Shown: one piece after another, positions 1-9,448 of the stretch
Layout of the letters: each line of letters opens with the position of its first letter
Position numbering within the stretch: the first letter of the stretch is position 1
Assembly (NCBI RefSeq): GCF_017814435.1
Contig: NZ_JAGJCB010000003.1
Span: 62,001-126,000 of the forward strand
Direction: 5' to 3'
DNA from: Mariniflexile gromovii
Lineage (GTDB): Bacteria > Bacteroidota > Bacteroidia > Flavobacteriales > Flavobacteriaceae
Length of the DNA stretch: 64,000 nucleotides
Position numbers and translations under genes: made by a program
The notes under the pieces: model-generated
Told to the model about the DNA's origin: nothing
What the model saw: only the letters and a program-made list of their open reading frames with translations
Databases searched by the model: none

Positions 1-51
1 GGAGCTTCATCAAAAGACATTCGTTTAAGAGGAATTTTAACTGTAAAATAA
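1..51 (+). CDS. C-terminal tail of a probable GH3 glycosidase (5' truncated)
   Basis: The first frame is open from the window edge and reads GASSKDIRLRGILTVK before a TAA at 49-51. A segment of the type G-x-SS-xDIRL-x-G followed by a short hydrophobic strand is typical of the fibronectin-III-like C-terminus of GH3 beta-glucosidases and beta-xylosidases, which is the basis of the call. The stop shares its last A with the ATG at 51, so this gene is translationally coupled to the GH30 gene and belongs to the same operon. Only 16 residues are visible, so the family assignment is tentative. Confidence 0.5.
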   Translation, partial: GASSKDIRLRGILTVK

Positions 52-1484
52 TGACAATGAAGATATTAAAATTAACAATATGCGCACTTCTGTTAGTCTT
101 AACAGCAAACGCACAAAAACCAAAAGTAAGTTGGGTTAGTTCAACCAACAACGAAGTTTGGGTTACTAAAAAATACAAACCTTCAAAAAGCAAAAAGGCT
201 TCAGATATTTCTATTGCTATCGATACTAAAAAACGAGAACAAAAAATAGATGGTTTTGGTGGCTGTTTCAATGAGTTGGGATGGGAAGCTTTAGGAATGG
301 TGACTTCAGAAGAAAAACAACAAATTTTAAACGATTTATTCAGTCAGGAAACAGGGTGTAAATTCAATATATGCAGAATGCCCATTGGTGCGAACGATTA
401 TGCGGTAGATTGGTACAGCCATAACGAAACGGAAGGTGATTTTGCCATGGAAAATTTCTCCATAGACCGTGATAAAAAACGACTCATTCCCTACATAAAA
501 GAAGCACAAAAGATAAATTCAGACATCCAAATTTGGGCGTCACCTTGGTGTCCGCCATCATGGATGAAACACAGCAAACATTACGCTTGTAAATCCAATC
601 CGGAATTTAATGATTTACCTGAAGAATGGAGTTCTACCGAAGAATTAGTATCACGTTTCATCACAGAACCAAAATATTTTGAAGCTTACGCCTTGTATTT
701 TTCAAAGTTTGTAAAAGCTTATGAAAAAGAAGGCATCGATATTTCAGCGGTTCACGTTCAAAACGAATACAATTCAGCACAAAATTTCCCATCATGTGTG
801 TGGAAGCCGCAAGATTTAGGAATTTTCATTTCAGATTATTTAGGACCTAAATTCAAAGCAGATAATTTAGATGCTGAAATATGGTTGGGTACGGTTGAGC
901 GTCCACAAATAGAGCGAGTTTCAGATGTAATAGAATACAAAAACGCCAAAGATTATATTAAAGGTGTCGGTTTTCAATGGGCAGGAAAAGGCGCAATAGA
1001 AGCGGTGCATGCTAAATATCCAGAGGTGCAATTAATGCAAACGGAGACCGAATGTGGCGATGGTTCTAACGATTGGAAAGCAGCCGAATACACCTTCAAC
1101 TTAATGAAACATTATTTTGAAAATGGCGCCAATTCATACATGTACTGGAATATGGTTTTAGATGAAACCGGGAAAAGTCAATGGGGTTGGAAGCAAAATT
1201 CCATGATTTCTATTGATAGCAAAACCAAAGCCATTCGCTACAATCCGGAGTTTTATTTAATGAAGCATTTAAGTGCTTTTGTAGCACCGGGTTCTGTAAA
1301 ATTAGCTTCATCTGGTGATGACGACCAAGCCATCGTTTTTTATAATGAAGCTAGCAAACAAGTGGTTGTTCTTGCTTATAACAACAGTGAAGAAAACCGC
1401 GACATCCAATTAAATATTAATGACAAGCAAATTAAGGTCATGGTTGATCCCAAGTCGTTTAATACCATTTCAGTGAGTTTATAG
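51..1484 (+). CDS. GH30-family secreted glycosidase
   Basis: Probable retaining exo-glycosidase of family GH30 (beta-glucosidase, beta-xylosidase or beta-fucosidase type), acting outside the cytoplasm. Residues 1-22 form a Sec signal peptide ending in ANAQ. The TIM-barrel landmarks are visible: KIDGFGGCFNELGWEAL near 66-81, the VHVQNE segment with probable acid/base E239, and MQTETEC with probable nucleophile E332 or E334. The acid/base Glu is followed by Tyr, where most GH30 enzymes have Pro. A C-terminal beta-sandwich (about 400-477) completes the usual two-domain length. The start is ATG 51, overlapping the upstream stop by one base, or ATG 57; both keep the signal peptide. It lies in the glycan-degradation operon, and beta-xylosidase activity would fit the xylose genes downstream, but that is inference. 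Confidence 0.88.
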   Translation: MTMKILKLTICALLLVLTANAQKPKVSWVSSTNNEVWVTKKYKPSKSKKASDISIAIDTKKREQKIDGFGGCFNELGWEALGMVTSEEKQQILNDLFSQETGCKFNICRMPIGANDYAVDWYSHNETEGDFAMENFSIDRDKKRLIPYIKEAQKINSDIQIWASPWCPPSWMKHSKHYACKSNPEFNDLPEEWSSTEELVSRFITEPKYFEAYALYFSKFVKAYEKEGIDISAVHVQNEYNSAQNFPSCVWKPQDLGIFISDYLGPKFKADNLDAEIWLGTVERPQIERVSDVIEYKNAKDYIKGVGFQWAGKGAIEAVHAKYPEVQLMQTETECGDGSNDWKAAEYTFNLMKHYFENGANSYMYWNMVLDETGKSQWGWKQNSMISIDSKTKAIRYNPEFYLMKHLSAFVAPGSVKLASSGDDDQAIVFYNEASKQVVVLAYNNSEENRDIQLNINDKQIKVMVDPKSFNTISVSL

Positions 1485-1498
1485 TTAAAGAAAAAGTA

Positions 1499-2287
1499 AT
1501 GAAACGAAGAGAATTTGTAAAATATTTAGGCGCTGGTTCTTTATTTATAGGAGCCACTTCTTGTGGAGCCACACGTATTTTTGGAAGTAGTTATGATGAA
1601 GACATTTGTAGAGAAGCATGGAAAAAGTTAGCTAATAAAGGCGAAGCTTTTGATTATGTAAGTCCAGAACCTAAACGCCCAAAGGTATTGCTGTATGGCG
1701 ATTCTATTTCAATAGGGTATACACCAACGGTTCGAAAGGAATTAGAAGGAAAAGCCAATGTTTACAGAATTTTTAATAATGGCGGATCCAGCGATACGTT
1801 TATTCCTAAAATGGAGAAGTTAAAACAAACCATGTTTCAACCGTATTTAAAAGGTGGTTGGGATTTTAAATGGGATGTGATTCATTTTAATGTAGGCCTG
1901 CACGATTTAAAATATCTTAAAAATGGAAAACTGGATGCAGTAAACGGCAAACAAGTAAACAGTATTGAAGTATACAAAGAAAATTTAGAGAAGATTTGTC
2001 TTTACTTGCAAAAAGAGCATCCTAAAGCGAAGTTAATTTTTGCCACCACCACGGCAGTTCCCGATGAAGGTGCCGATGGACGGATTTCGGGCGATAGCGA
2101 AAAATATAACATAGCTGCCAGAGAAGTTTTAGCTAAATTTCCTTCTATTGAAATTAACGATTTGTACAGTTTTACAAAACCAAATGCTGCAGAATGGCAT
2201 ATAAAACCACACGATGTGCATTACAACAATTTAGGTAAAACAGCACAAGGAAAACAAGTAGCAAACCTAATTGCTGAAAAATTATAA
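1499..2287 (+). CDS. SGNH/GDSL-type esterase, Tat-like lipoprotein
   Basis: Probable carbohydrate esterase (deacetylase) of the SGNH hydrolase superfamily. The N-terminus has KRREFVK, like a twin-arginine motif, then a short hydrophobic stretch and a lipobox ending ATSC (Cys22), so it may be folded before export and lipid-anchored. Block I is LLYGDSISIGY with nucleophile S69; NNGGSSDT supplies the block II Gly; HFNVGLHDLK is the modified block III; HDVHYNNLG near the C-terminus carries the Asp-His pair (D239, H241). At 262 residues it is a single catalytic domain. It lies 14 bases after GH30 and 2 bases before GH20, so removal of acetyl groups ahead of the glycosidases is a reasonable role. 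The natural substrate cannot be read from sequence. Confidence 0.8.
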   Translation: MKRREFVKYLGAGSLFIGATSCGATRIFGSSYDEDICREAWKKLANKGEAFDYVSPEPKRPKVLLYGDSISIGYTPTVRKELEGKANVYRIFNNGGSSDTFIPKMEKLKQTMFQPYLKGGWDFKWDVIHFNVGLHDLKYLKNGKLDAVNGKQVNSIEVYKENLEKICLYLQKEHPKAKLIFATTTAVPDEGADGRISGDSEKYNIAAREVLAKFPSIEINDLYSFTKPNAAEWHIKPHDVHYNNLGKTAQGKQVANLIAEKL

Positions 2288-2289
2288 AC

Positions 2290-4149
2290 ATGAAGAAACT
2301 AGTATTTATTATAGTAACTTTTCTTTTAACCATAAGCGGAATTGCTCAGGAAATTAATAACATTTTTATTCCGCAGCCTGAGTCTGTAGTGATGCAACCA
2401 GGTGGTTTTAAATTAAGTAATGAAACGCAGGTTTTCATCCCAAAAAGTTATGAAGCCAACCTAAAATCAATAATTTCATCAAAATTTAGAGATGATGTTG
2501 GATTGGAACTTGCTATAAAAACGGGTCGTGTAACCACAAGGTCTAATTACATCCTTTTTGAAAAAGTTAGAAATGCAGCGATTAAACCTGAAGGGTATAT
2601 TTTAGAAATTACTCCATCCAGTATCACCATAAAAGCTACCGATTATGCCGGTATGTTTAATGGTTTTCAAACCTTAAGACAAACCATTCCCGCAGGGAGT
2701 AAAGGAACAACCGCTATACCAAGCATGACCATTACCGATAATCCGAGGTTTCAATGGCGAGGTGTTTTAGCCGATGTATCGCGTCATTTTCAAACCAAAG
2801 AATTTTTGCTAAAGCAGATTGATGTGTTATCATCTTATAAAATAAATAAATTCCATTTGCATTTAACCGACGACCAAGGGTGGCGCATCGAGATAAAAAA
2901 ATATCCAAATCTTACTAAAAAAGGCGCTTGGAGAGCCGATAGAACGGGCATTGCATGGTGGGAACGTGAAGCCGCTACTGCCGATGAACCTAAAACCGTT
3001 GGTGGTTTCTATACCCAAGAAGAATTGAAGGAAATCATTGCTTATGCTAAAGTTAGAAATGTAGAAATTATACCAGAAATTGATGTGCCTGCGCATAGTA
3101 AAGCGTTAATAGCATCGTATCCGCATTTATTTTGTTATGATGAGGTGCCTGAAGGCGTAAATTTTGAAGTGGCCGTGGGCGGTAAAGCACCAGATAACGC
3201 CTTGTGTGCTGGCAAAGAAACAACCTATACATTTTTAGAAGATATTATAAAAGAAGTGGCAGCCTTATTTCCATCAAAATATTTACATATTGGTGGCGAT
3301 GAGTGCAACAAGAGCAACTGGAAAAAATGTCCGCATTGCCAGAAAGTAATGAAGGATAATAATTTGAAAGATGAAGAAGAATTGCAAAGTTATTTCATTC
3401 AGCGCATGCATAAAATGGTGACGGCCCAAAAGAAAACCATGATAGGTTGGGACGAAGTTTTAAGCGGTCATGGCGTGAAAGGTGCCACAATTATGGCGTG
3501 GCGAAGAGGCATGCATACCCCAGAATTACAGGCGCCAAGAGAAGGTTATCCAACTATTATGACCTCGTATTTGCACTCGTATATCAGTCGGGTGCAAGGG
3601 CCAACATTTATGGAACCCGAAGGTCCAAATTCGGTATTGCCATTATCTGTAGTGTATAATCATGAGCCCATTCCATCAGAATTAACCACCGAAGAAGCCA
3701 ACAGGGTTTTAGGAAATCAAGCCAGTTTATGGGCAGAATTTACGCCTACCGAAGAACACTTTGAATATATGTTGTACCCAAGAACATTGGCAAGTGCCGA
3801 GGTATCTTGGAGCAATCCGAAACTTAAAAGTTGGGAGCGTTTTCAAAATGCCTTAGTGTCCGATCATTTTAAAAGACTTGAACAATATGGTGTTAATGTA
3901 GCAAAAAGCATGTTTACCGTGTATCCAGCTTTTGCTATCGATCAATTGAATACAGAAGCAATTGTATTTTTAAAGACTGAAACCGTAGGCTATAACATTC
4001 ATTATACATTAGATGGCAGCGAGCCAACCATCCATTCAACAAAATATGAAGGTGATTTTAAAACAGTTCCTAAAAAACTTTTAAAAGCAGGCTTGTTCAA
4101 CGATAAAGGTGAATTATTAGGAGCTATAACCGAAATAAGATTAAAATAA
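2290..4149 (+). CDS. GH20 beta-N-acetylhexosaminidase
   Basis: Removes terminal beta-linked GlcNAc or GalNAc by substrate-assisted catalysis, in the periplasm or at the outer membrane. Residues 1-20 are a Sec signal peptide ending GIAQ. Residues about 20-150 form the GH20b alpha/beta domain. The catalytic barrel starts at PRFQWRGVLADVSRHF, with the family landmarks HLHLTDDQGWRIEIKKYP (about 189-206) and HIGGDE carrying the D337-E338 catalytic pair. NIHYTLDGSEPTIHSTKY near 575-592 is a chitobiase/hexosaminidase C-terminal beta-sandwich. At 619 residues it is normal for Bacteroidota. It sits 2 bases after the SGNH gene and 3 bases before the sulfatase. A second, lipoprotein GH20 lies at 13465-15762, so the operon has two non-identical hexosaminidases, probably for different linkages or locations. 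Confidence 0.95.
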   Translation: MKKLVFIIVTFLLTISGIAQEINNIFIPQPESVVMQPGGFKLSNETQVFIPKSYEANLKSIISSKFRDDVGLELAIKTGRVTTRSNYILFEKVRNAAIKPEGYILEITPSSITIKATDYAGMFNGFQTLRQTIPAGSKGTTAIPSMTITDNPRFQWRGVLADVSRHFQTKEFLLKQIDVLSSYKINKFHLHLTDDQGWRIEIKKYPNLTKKGAWRADRTGIAWWEREAATADEPKTVGGFYTQEELKEIIAYAKVRNVEIIPEIDVPAHSKALIASYPHLFCYDEVPEGVNFEVAVGGKAPDNALCAGKETTYTFLEDIIKEVAALFPSKYLHIGGDECNKSNWKKCPHCQKVMKDNNLKDEEELQSYFIQRMHKMVTAQKKTMIGWDEVLSGHGVKGATIMAWRRGMHTPELQAPREGYPTIMTSYLHSYISRVQGPTFMEPEGPNSVLPLSVVYNHEPIPSELTTEEANRVLGNQASLWAEFTPTEEHFEYMLYPRTLASAEVSWSNPKLKSWERFQNALVSDHFKRLEQYGVNVAKSMFTVYPAFAIDQLNTEAIVFLKTETVGYNIHYTLDGSEPTIHSTKYEGDFKTVPKKLLKAGLFNDKGELLGAITEIRLK

Positions 4150-4152
4150 GAT

Positions 4153-5640
4153 ATGAAATTTTCAAGACTAGTACTCATTTTTTTGTTGATTGCAACTTAC
4201 GCAACGGCACAGCAAAAACCCAATATTGTTTATATCATTTGTGATGATTTAGGCTATGGCGATGTACAGGTTTTAAACCCTGAAAAAGGAAAAATACCCA
4301 CGCCAAAAATTGATGCTTTTGCTAAGGAATCCATGACGTTTACCGATGCGCATTCGGCTTCAGCGGTGTGCACGCCATCACGTTATGCTATTTTAACGGG
4401 TCGTTATGCTTGGCGTTCCAGATTGCAAGAAGGGGTATTACGAGGAGGAGACGAATTTGAACCACTTATTGATAAGAATCTCGAAACAGTTCCTGCCATG
4501 TTAAAAAAAGCAGGTTACAAAACAGCTGCTCTTGGAAAATGGCATTTAGGATTTAATTTTTTAGATGAAAACGGAAAACCATACGATTTATACGAAGGCA
4601 AAAAACTGCTAGATGCACCCATTGGCGCTCATGTGCCTAACGGTCCGGTGTCTCGTGGTTTCGATTCGTACATAGGGTTTCACCATTCGGCATCCATGAA
4701 TACCGTTATAAAAGATGATAAGGTCATAGACCACATGCCGCCCATAAAAATGTTGCAATTTTTAGGCGACCATGCTACGGAATTCATTGCTAAAGAAGCT
4801 AAAAAAGACCAGCCATTTTTTATGTATTTAGCTTTGAATTCACCTCATAGTCCCGTTGTGCCTTCTGAAGCTTGGCAAGGTAAAAGCGGTATGGGTGCTT
4901 ACGCCGACTTTGTGATAGAAACCGATGATGCCGTTGGTCGTGTGCTAAAAGCATTAAAAGATAACGGCATTGCAGAAAACACCTTGGTGTTTTTTACAAG
5001 TGATAATGGCTGTTCTGCTCCAGTAGCAAAAGCAGATAAGTTGGAAAAGGAATTTGGTCATTATCCAAGCGCCAATTTCCGGGGATATAAATCTGATATT
5101 TGGGAAGGTGGCCACAGAATTCCGTTTATTGTACGTTGGCCAGGTCAAGTTGAAGCAAATTCAAAGAACGATAAATTAATCTGTCAAACCAGTTTAATGG
5201 CTACTTGCGCAGAAATTGCAGGTTTTAATATTTCAGAAAATACGGGAGTTGATTCGTATAGCATTTTGCCCATGTTAAAAAATAAAAAGGCAAAAACCAA
5301 TTACAATTTGGTGGTGCATCATTCGATCAATGGGAAATTTTCAATCAGAAATAAAAAATGGAAATTGGAATTAACACCCGGTTCTGGAGGTTGGACAAAT
5401 CCAACGGACAAGGTTGCTAGGGAAAAGAATCTCCCAGAAATTCAATTGTATAACATGAAAAAGGATGAGGAGGAAACGACGAATGTTTACAAAAAATATC
5501 CAAAAGTAGTCGAGAAATTGACCGCAGAATTAAAACGGATTGTTAAAAACGGAAGAACCACATCAGGAACCGTGCAAAAAAATGATGTGCCTGTAGATAT
5601 TTATAAAACAGCAAGCACCGAGGAGGCTACTGAACATTAA
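4153..5640 (+). CDS. Sulfatase (S1 type, formylglycine-dependent)
   Basis: Hydrolyses sulfate esters, presumably from the sugar substrate of this locus. Residues 1-20 are a signal peptide (ATAQ end). The metal-binding start NIVYIICDDLGYGD and the signature VCTPSRYAILTGRY are visible; Cys73 of CTPSR is the residue converted to formylglycine by a radical-SAM maturase that is not in this window. KWHLGF and FFTSDNGC are further family motifs. The 495-residue length is usual. It follows GH20 by 3 bases. The S1 subfamily and sulfate position cannot be decided by eye. A second Cys-type sulfatase at 11932 shows that the target glycan is probably sulfated at more than one position. Confidence 0.93.
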   Translation: MKFSRLVLIFLLIATYATAQQKPNIVYIICDDLGYGDVQVLNPEKGKIPTPKIDAFAKESMTFTDAHSASAVCTPSRYAILTGRYAWRSRLQEGVLRGGDEFEPLIDKNLETVPAMLKKAGYKTAALGKWHLGFNFLDENGKPYDLYEGKKLLDAPIGAHVPNGPVSRGFDSYIGFHHSASMNTVIKDDKVIDHMPPIKMLQFLGDHATEFIAKEAKKDQPFFMYLALNSPHSPVVPSEAWQGKSGMGAYADFVIETDDAVGRVLKALKDNGIAENTLVFFTSDNGCSAPVAKADKLEKEFGHYPSANFRGYKSDIWEGGHRIPFIVRWPGQVEANSKNDKLICQTSLMATCAEIAGFNISENTGVDSYSILPMLKNKKAKTNYNLVVHHSINGKFSIRNKKWKLELTPGSGGWTNPTDKVAREKNLPEIQLYNMKKDEEETTNVYKKYPKVVEKLTAELKRIVKNGRTTSGTVQKNDVPVDIYKTASTEEATEH

Positions 5641-5666
5641 TATAATAAGTAAAATCGTTCTGGTTT

Positions 5667-5689
5667 GTCATTCCGACAAAGGAGGAATC
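5667..5689. repeat. GTCATTCC-type palindromic repeat
   Basis: The bases GTCATTCCGACAAAGGAGG and the following AATC form an imperfect hairpin (ATTCC against GGAAT). Similar units occur at 22303, 34905, 38194 and 38244. It lies in the only long gap (5641-5777) of the degradative operon, between the sulfatase and the first GH92. It may be a neutral REP-like insertion or a processing or attenuation point. A weak promoter-like TATCGTTG follows near 5740. Confidence 0.55.
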
Positions 5690-5777
5690 GCAAAAGAGAA
5701 TCAAAGTGGTGAATTAGCTTCGTAGAACAAATGTTTATCGTTGCTCAAAATGAGAAAAACAGTATAAAAAGAGTTAT

Positions 5778-8111
5778 ATGTTATTTAGAAAAAGAAACAT
5801 AGTCATTATATTTTGTTTAGCACTAGCAGTTCTAGTCGGGGTTTCTTGTTCTTCTTCAAAAACAACAAACCAAAAAACACCAACAGAAAAGCAGCCGGTA
5901 GATTATATAGACCCAATAATTGGCGCCATTACTTATGGAAAAAAATCTAAAGATGCGCATGGTTTTGGTAAAACATTTCCAGGAGCCGCAACGCCTTTTG
6001 GTTTGGTGCAATTAAGTCCGGATACTGTTTCCGATGGCGACAATGGTTCAGGATATTCCTTTGAACATGAAACTATGGAAGGGTTTAGTTTTACCCATAT
6101 GAGTGGCGTGGGCTGGTTCGGAGATTTAGGAAACTTTTTGGTAACACCAACTACAGGGAAGCTACAAACCAATAGAGGCGTTCCTGAAAATCCGGAAGGC
6201 GGTTACCGTTCACGATTTTCGCATGATACCGAAGTAACCCAAGCAGGCTATTACGCGGTAACTTTAGAGGATTATAAGGTGAAAGCAGAATTAACGGCGG
6301 CACCCAGAGCAGGCATCATCCGGTTTACGTATCCGGAAAATGAAAGTGCCAGAATTCAAATCGATTTAGCGCGTCGCGTTGGTGGTACCTCCACAGAACA
6401 ATACATAAAAGTAGTTAATGAAAACACCATTGAAGGCTGGATGAAATGTCCGCCCGAAGGTGGTGGCTGGGGTGCTGGTGCGGGTAATGCCGATTATGTA
6501 GTGTATTTCTATTGCCAATTTAGCAAGCCATTAAAAGACTACGGAATTTGGAGTGCCGATATACCTGATGTTCCAAGAAAAATGCGCTATATCAGGCAAG
6601 ACGATTACCAAACAGCCGTAAAAAATGCCGAAATTTTTAAAGGTAAGCAGGAAATGCAAGGTAAGCATTTAGGCTTTTTTACCAATTTCAGTACAAAAGA
6701 AGGCGAACAAGTATTGGTGAAAAGTGGTATTTCATTTGTGAGTATCGAAGGTGCTAAGGAAAATCTGGAGCACGATATTAATCATTGGGATTTTGATAAA
6801 ACAAGAAAAGAAGCGCGCAATCGGTGGAGTGAAGCGATAAAAAGTATTGCGGTAACGGGCGCATCCGATGTAAAGAAAACTATTTTTTACACGGCCATGT
6901 ATCACACCATGATAGACCCTCGTGCCTTTTCCGATGTGAATGGCAATTATATAGGTGCCGATAAAAAAGTGCATCAAACCAATAGTTTTACTTATCGAAC
7001 GATTTTTAGTGGTTGGGATGTGTTTCGTTCACAATTTCCGTTACAAACAATTATCAATCCATCTTTGGTAGATGATGAGATTAATTCATTATTACAAATG
7101 GCAGAATTGAGCGGTAGGGAGTATTTACCGCGTTGGGAAATGCTAAATTCGTATTCTGGGGTGATGTTGGGTAATCCAGCGGTTTCGGTTATTAATGATG
7201 CCTATCAAAAAGGCATTCGCAACTACGATATTGAAAAAGCATTTAAATACTCTAAAAACACGGTAGATAACACAGGAAATGGCGAGTTGGGTTATTTCCA
7301 CAAACACATTTCAAAAACACTTGAATATGCCTATTCAGATTGGGCATTGGCAACCTTTGCAAAATCTTTAGGTAAAAACGACATTGCAGAAACTTATTTC
7401 AAAAAAAGCAAAAATTATAAGAATATTTGGAACGATGAGGTGAATTGGTTTAGGGCTAAAGATAGCACCGGAATTTGGATGGAATGGAAAGGAAAAACCG
7501 TGCATGGACAAGGGTGTATTGAGAGCAATCCGTTTCAACAAGGGTGGTTTGTGCCTCACGATATCGAAGGCTTAAAAACCTTGATGGGTGGCGAAGAAGC
7601 CTTTAAAAACGAATTGATTACGTTTTTTGAAAACACGCCAGAAGATTTTCTTTGGAACAACTATTACAACCATGCCAACGAACCTGTGCATCATGTGCCG
7701 TTCATGTTCAACGAAGCAGGTGTGCCGCACTTAACCCAAAAATATACCCGTAAAATTTGCGATAAGGCTTATGGCACCGATGCTTACGGATTGTGTGGTA
7801 ATGAAGATGTTGGGCAATTATCGGCGTGGTACGTATTGGCTTCCATAGGGATTCATCCGATTAATCCGGGCGATAATAAATACCAAATTACGAGTCCCGT
7901 TTTTAATGAGGTTGAAATTAAATTGGACAACAATTATTATTCAGGAAAAACATTCAAGATTACCGCTCAAAACAATTCCAAAGAAAACATTTATATACAA
8001 GCCATTAAGTTGAATGGTAAACCATTAAATCGCTTTTGGATAACGCACGAAGAAATCACCAATGGTGGTATTTTAGAAATGGACATGGGGCCAGAACCCG
8101 TTATTAATTAA
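5778..8111 (+). CDS. GH92 alpha-mannosidase, lipoprotein
   Basis: Calcium-dependent exo-alpha-mannosidase family. Residues 1-25 end in a lipobox (VGVSC, Cys at about 24), followed by a Ser/Thr/Lys/Gln-rich linker, as for a surface or periplasmic lipoprotein. The N-terminal beta-sandwich starts with VDYIDPIIGA and has the GH92 hallmark FPGAATPFGLVQLSPDT. The (alpha/alpha)6 part contains YRTIFSGWDVFRSQFP, and the C-terminal hallmark is GLCGNEDVGQLSAWYVLASIG. The 777 residues match the family. A second, divergent GH92 lies at 17437-19653, so two mannosidic linkages (for example alpha-1,2 and alpha-1,3 or alpha-1,6) may be handled. The gene is preceded by the 137-base gap with a palindromic repeat, so it could have its own promoter. 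Confidence 0.95.
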   Translation: MLFRKRNIVIIFCLALAVLVGVSCSSSKTTNQKTPTEKQPVDYIDPIIGAITYGKKSKDAHGFGKTFPGAATPFGLVQLSPDTVSDGDNGSGYSFEHETMEGFSFTHMSGVGWFGDLGNFLVTPTTGKLQTNRGVPENPEGGYRSRFSHDTEVTQAGYYAVTLEDYKVKAELTAAPRAGIIRFTYPENESARIQIDLARRVGGTSTEQYIKVVNENTIEGWMKCPPEGGGWGAGAGNADYVVYFYCQFSKPLKDYGIWSADIPDVPRKMRYIRQDDYQTAVKNAEIFKGKQEMQGKHLGFFTNFSTKEGEQVLVKSGISFVSIEGAKENLEHDINHWDFDKTRKEARNRWSEAIKSIAVTGASDVKKTIFYTAMYHTMIDPRAFSDVNGNYIGADKKVHQTNSFTYRTIFSGWDVFRSQFPLQTIINPSLVDDEINSLLQMAELSGREYLPRWEMLNSYSGVMLGNPAVSVINDAYQKGIRNYDIEKAFKYSKNTVDNTGNGELGYFHKHISKTLEYAYSDWALATFAKSLGKNDIAETYFKKSKNYKNIWNDEVNWFRAKDSTGIWMEWKGKTVHGQGCIESNPFQQGWFVPHDIEGLKTLMGGEEAFKNELITFFENTPEDFLWNNYYNHANEPVHHVPFMFNEAGVPHLTQKYTRKICDKAYGTDAYGLCGNEDVGQLSAWYVLASIGIHPINPGDNKYQITSPVFNEVEIKLDNNYYSGKTFKITAQNNSKENIYIQAIKLNGKPLNRFWITHEEITNGGILEMDMGPEPVIN

Positions 8112-8133
8112 GAAAAATAAAAAACAAATCAAT

Positions 8134-9435
8134 ATGAAGAAGATAGCCATTATTTGCCTTTTAGGTTTACTTACATTTACCAGTAATGCTCAAAAACATT
8201 ACCAATACCCCATGCCCGAGTACACACCTACGCAAGGGAATTTAGACGCACGTAAAGAGTTTCAAGATATGAAATTTGGTATGTTCATCCACTGGGGTGT
8301 TTATAGCATTTTAGCCGATGGGGAATGGGTGATGTTTTTAAAGAAAATTAAAGCAGACAACTACGAACGTTTAGCCGATTTCTTTAATCCACAAGATTTT
8401 AATGCGGAAGAGTGGGTGAAAATAGCAAAATCTGCAGGTATGAAATACATCACGATAACCTCGCGTCACCACGACAGTTTCAGTATGTTCGATACCGATG
8501 CCAGCGATTTTAATATTGTAGATGCCACACCTTACGGAAAAGACCCATTAAAAGAATTGGCAGAGGCGTGTAAAAAAGAAGGTATTAAATTGAATTTTTA
8601 CTATTCTTTACTGGATTGGAAACGTGACGATTATAAAGAAGGCAAAAAAGGAGATGCCGAAGCTTGGGACAACTATGTAGACTTTATGAAAGCCCAACTT
8701 ACAGAATTACTAACCAACTACGGTGAAATAGGCATGATTTGGTTTGATGGTCATTGGGACCAAAAAGAAGCAAACTGGCAATACGACGAGATTTATTCTT
8801 TAATTCATAAGTTAAGTCCGAGTACCTTAATAGCTAACAACCACCACATACAACCAATTCCTGGAGATGATATTCAAACATTCGAGCGCGATTTGCCAGG
8901 TGAAAATCACGGTGGTTATAGCGATGGCGTTCACGTTAGTCAATTACCTTTGGAGTCTTGCGCTACCATGGCGAGTAAATGGGGGTACAGTATTTACGAC
9001 GAGAAATTTAAATCAGCAAAACAACTCATTCACTTTTTAGTAAAAGCAGCTGGTAAAAATGGAAATTTATTATTGAACGTAGGCCCGATGCCAAACGGTA
9101 AAATTCAACCAGAATTCGTAGACACTTTAAAGGAAATGGGCGAATGGACTTCTAAATATGGCGAAAGTATTTATGGCACAAGAGGCGATGTTATAAAAAC
9201 CCAAGACTGGGGAACCATTACCAAAAAAGATAAAACGCTTTATGTGCATATATTAAATGGCACATCAGAGCCTTATATTTTTATTCCAGAATTGAAAGAA
9301 AAAATAAGTTCAGCAACATCGTTTGATGGCAAAACAAAAATCAAGTTCAAGCAAATGAAAGAAGGCACATTTTTATATGTAGACACTAATTCTATGAACG
9401 ACATCGATGAAATTGTAAAACTTAACATCAAATAG
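8134..9435 (+). CDS. GH29 alpha-L-fucosidase
   Basis: Retaining exo-alpha-L-fucosidase. A 19-20 residue signal peptide ends SNAQ. Family motifs are FGMFIHWGVYSILADGEW (about 48-65), YITITSRHHDSFSMFDTD (about 105-122) and MIWFDGHWDQ, where D205 is the expected nucleophile. The C-terminal part (about 350-433) is the short beta-sandwich. At 433 residues it is a compact member. GH29 enzymes act on alpha-1,3/4- or alpha-1,2/6-linked fucose; the linkage cannot be told here. It lies 22 bases after the first GH92 and 13 bases before the large esterase. Together with GH92 and GH20 it points to a fucosylated glycan. Confidence 0.94.
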   Translation: MKKIAIICLLGLLTFTSNAQKHYQYPMPEYTPTQGNLDARKEFQDMKFGMFIHWGVYSILADGEWVMFLKKIKADNYERLADFFNPQDFNAEEWVKIAKSAGMKYITITSRHHDSFSMFDTDASDFNIVDATPYGKDPLKELAEACKKEGIKLNFYYSLLDWKRDDYKEGKKGDAEAWDNYVDFMKAQLTELLTNYGEIGMIWFDGHWDQKEANWQYDEIYSLIHKLSPSTLIANNHHIQPIPGDDIQTFERDLPGENHGGYSDGVHVSQLPLESCATMASKWGYSIYDEKFKSAKQLIHFLVKAAGKNGNLLLNVGPMPNGKIQPEFVDTLKEMGEWTSKYGESIYGTRGDVIKTQDWGTITKKDKTLYVHILNGTSEPYIFIPELKEKISSATSFDGKTKIKFKQMKEGTFLYVDTNSMNDIDEIVKLNIK

Positions 9436-9448
9436 AAAGTATTTTATT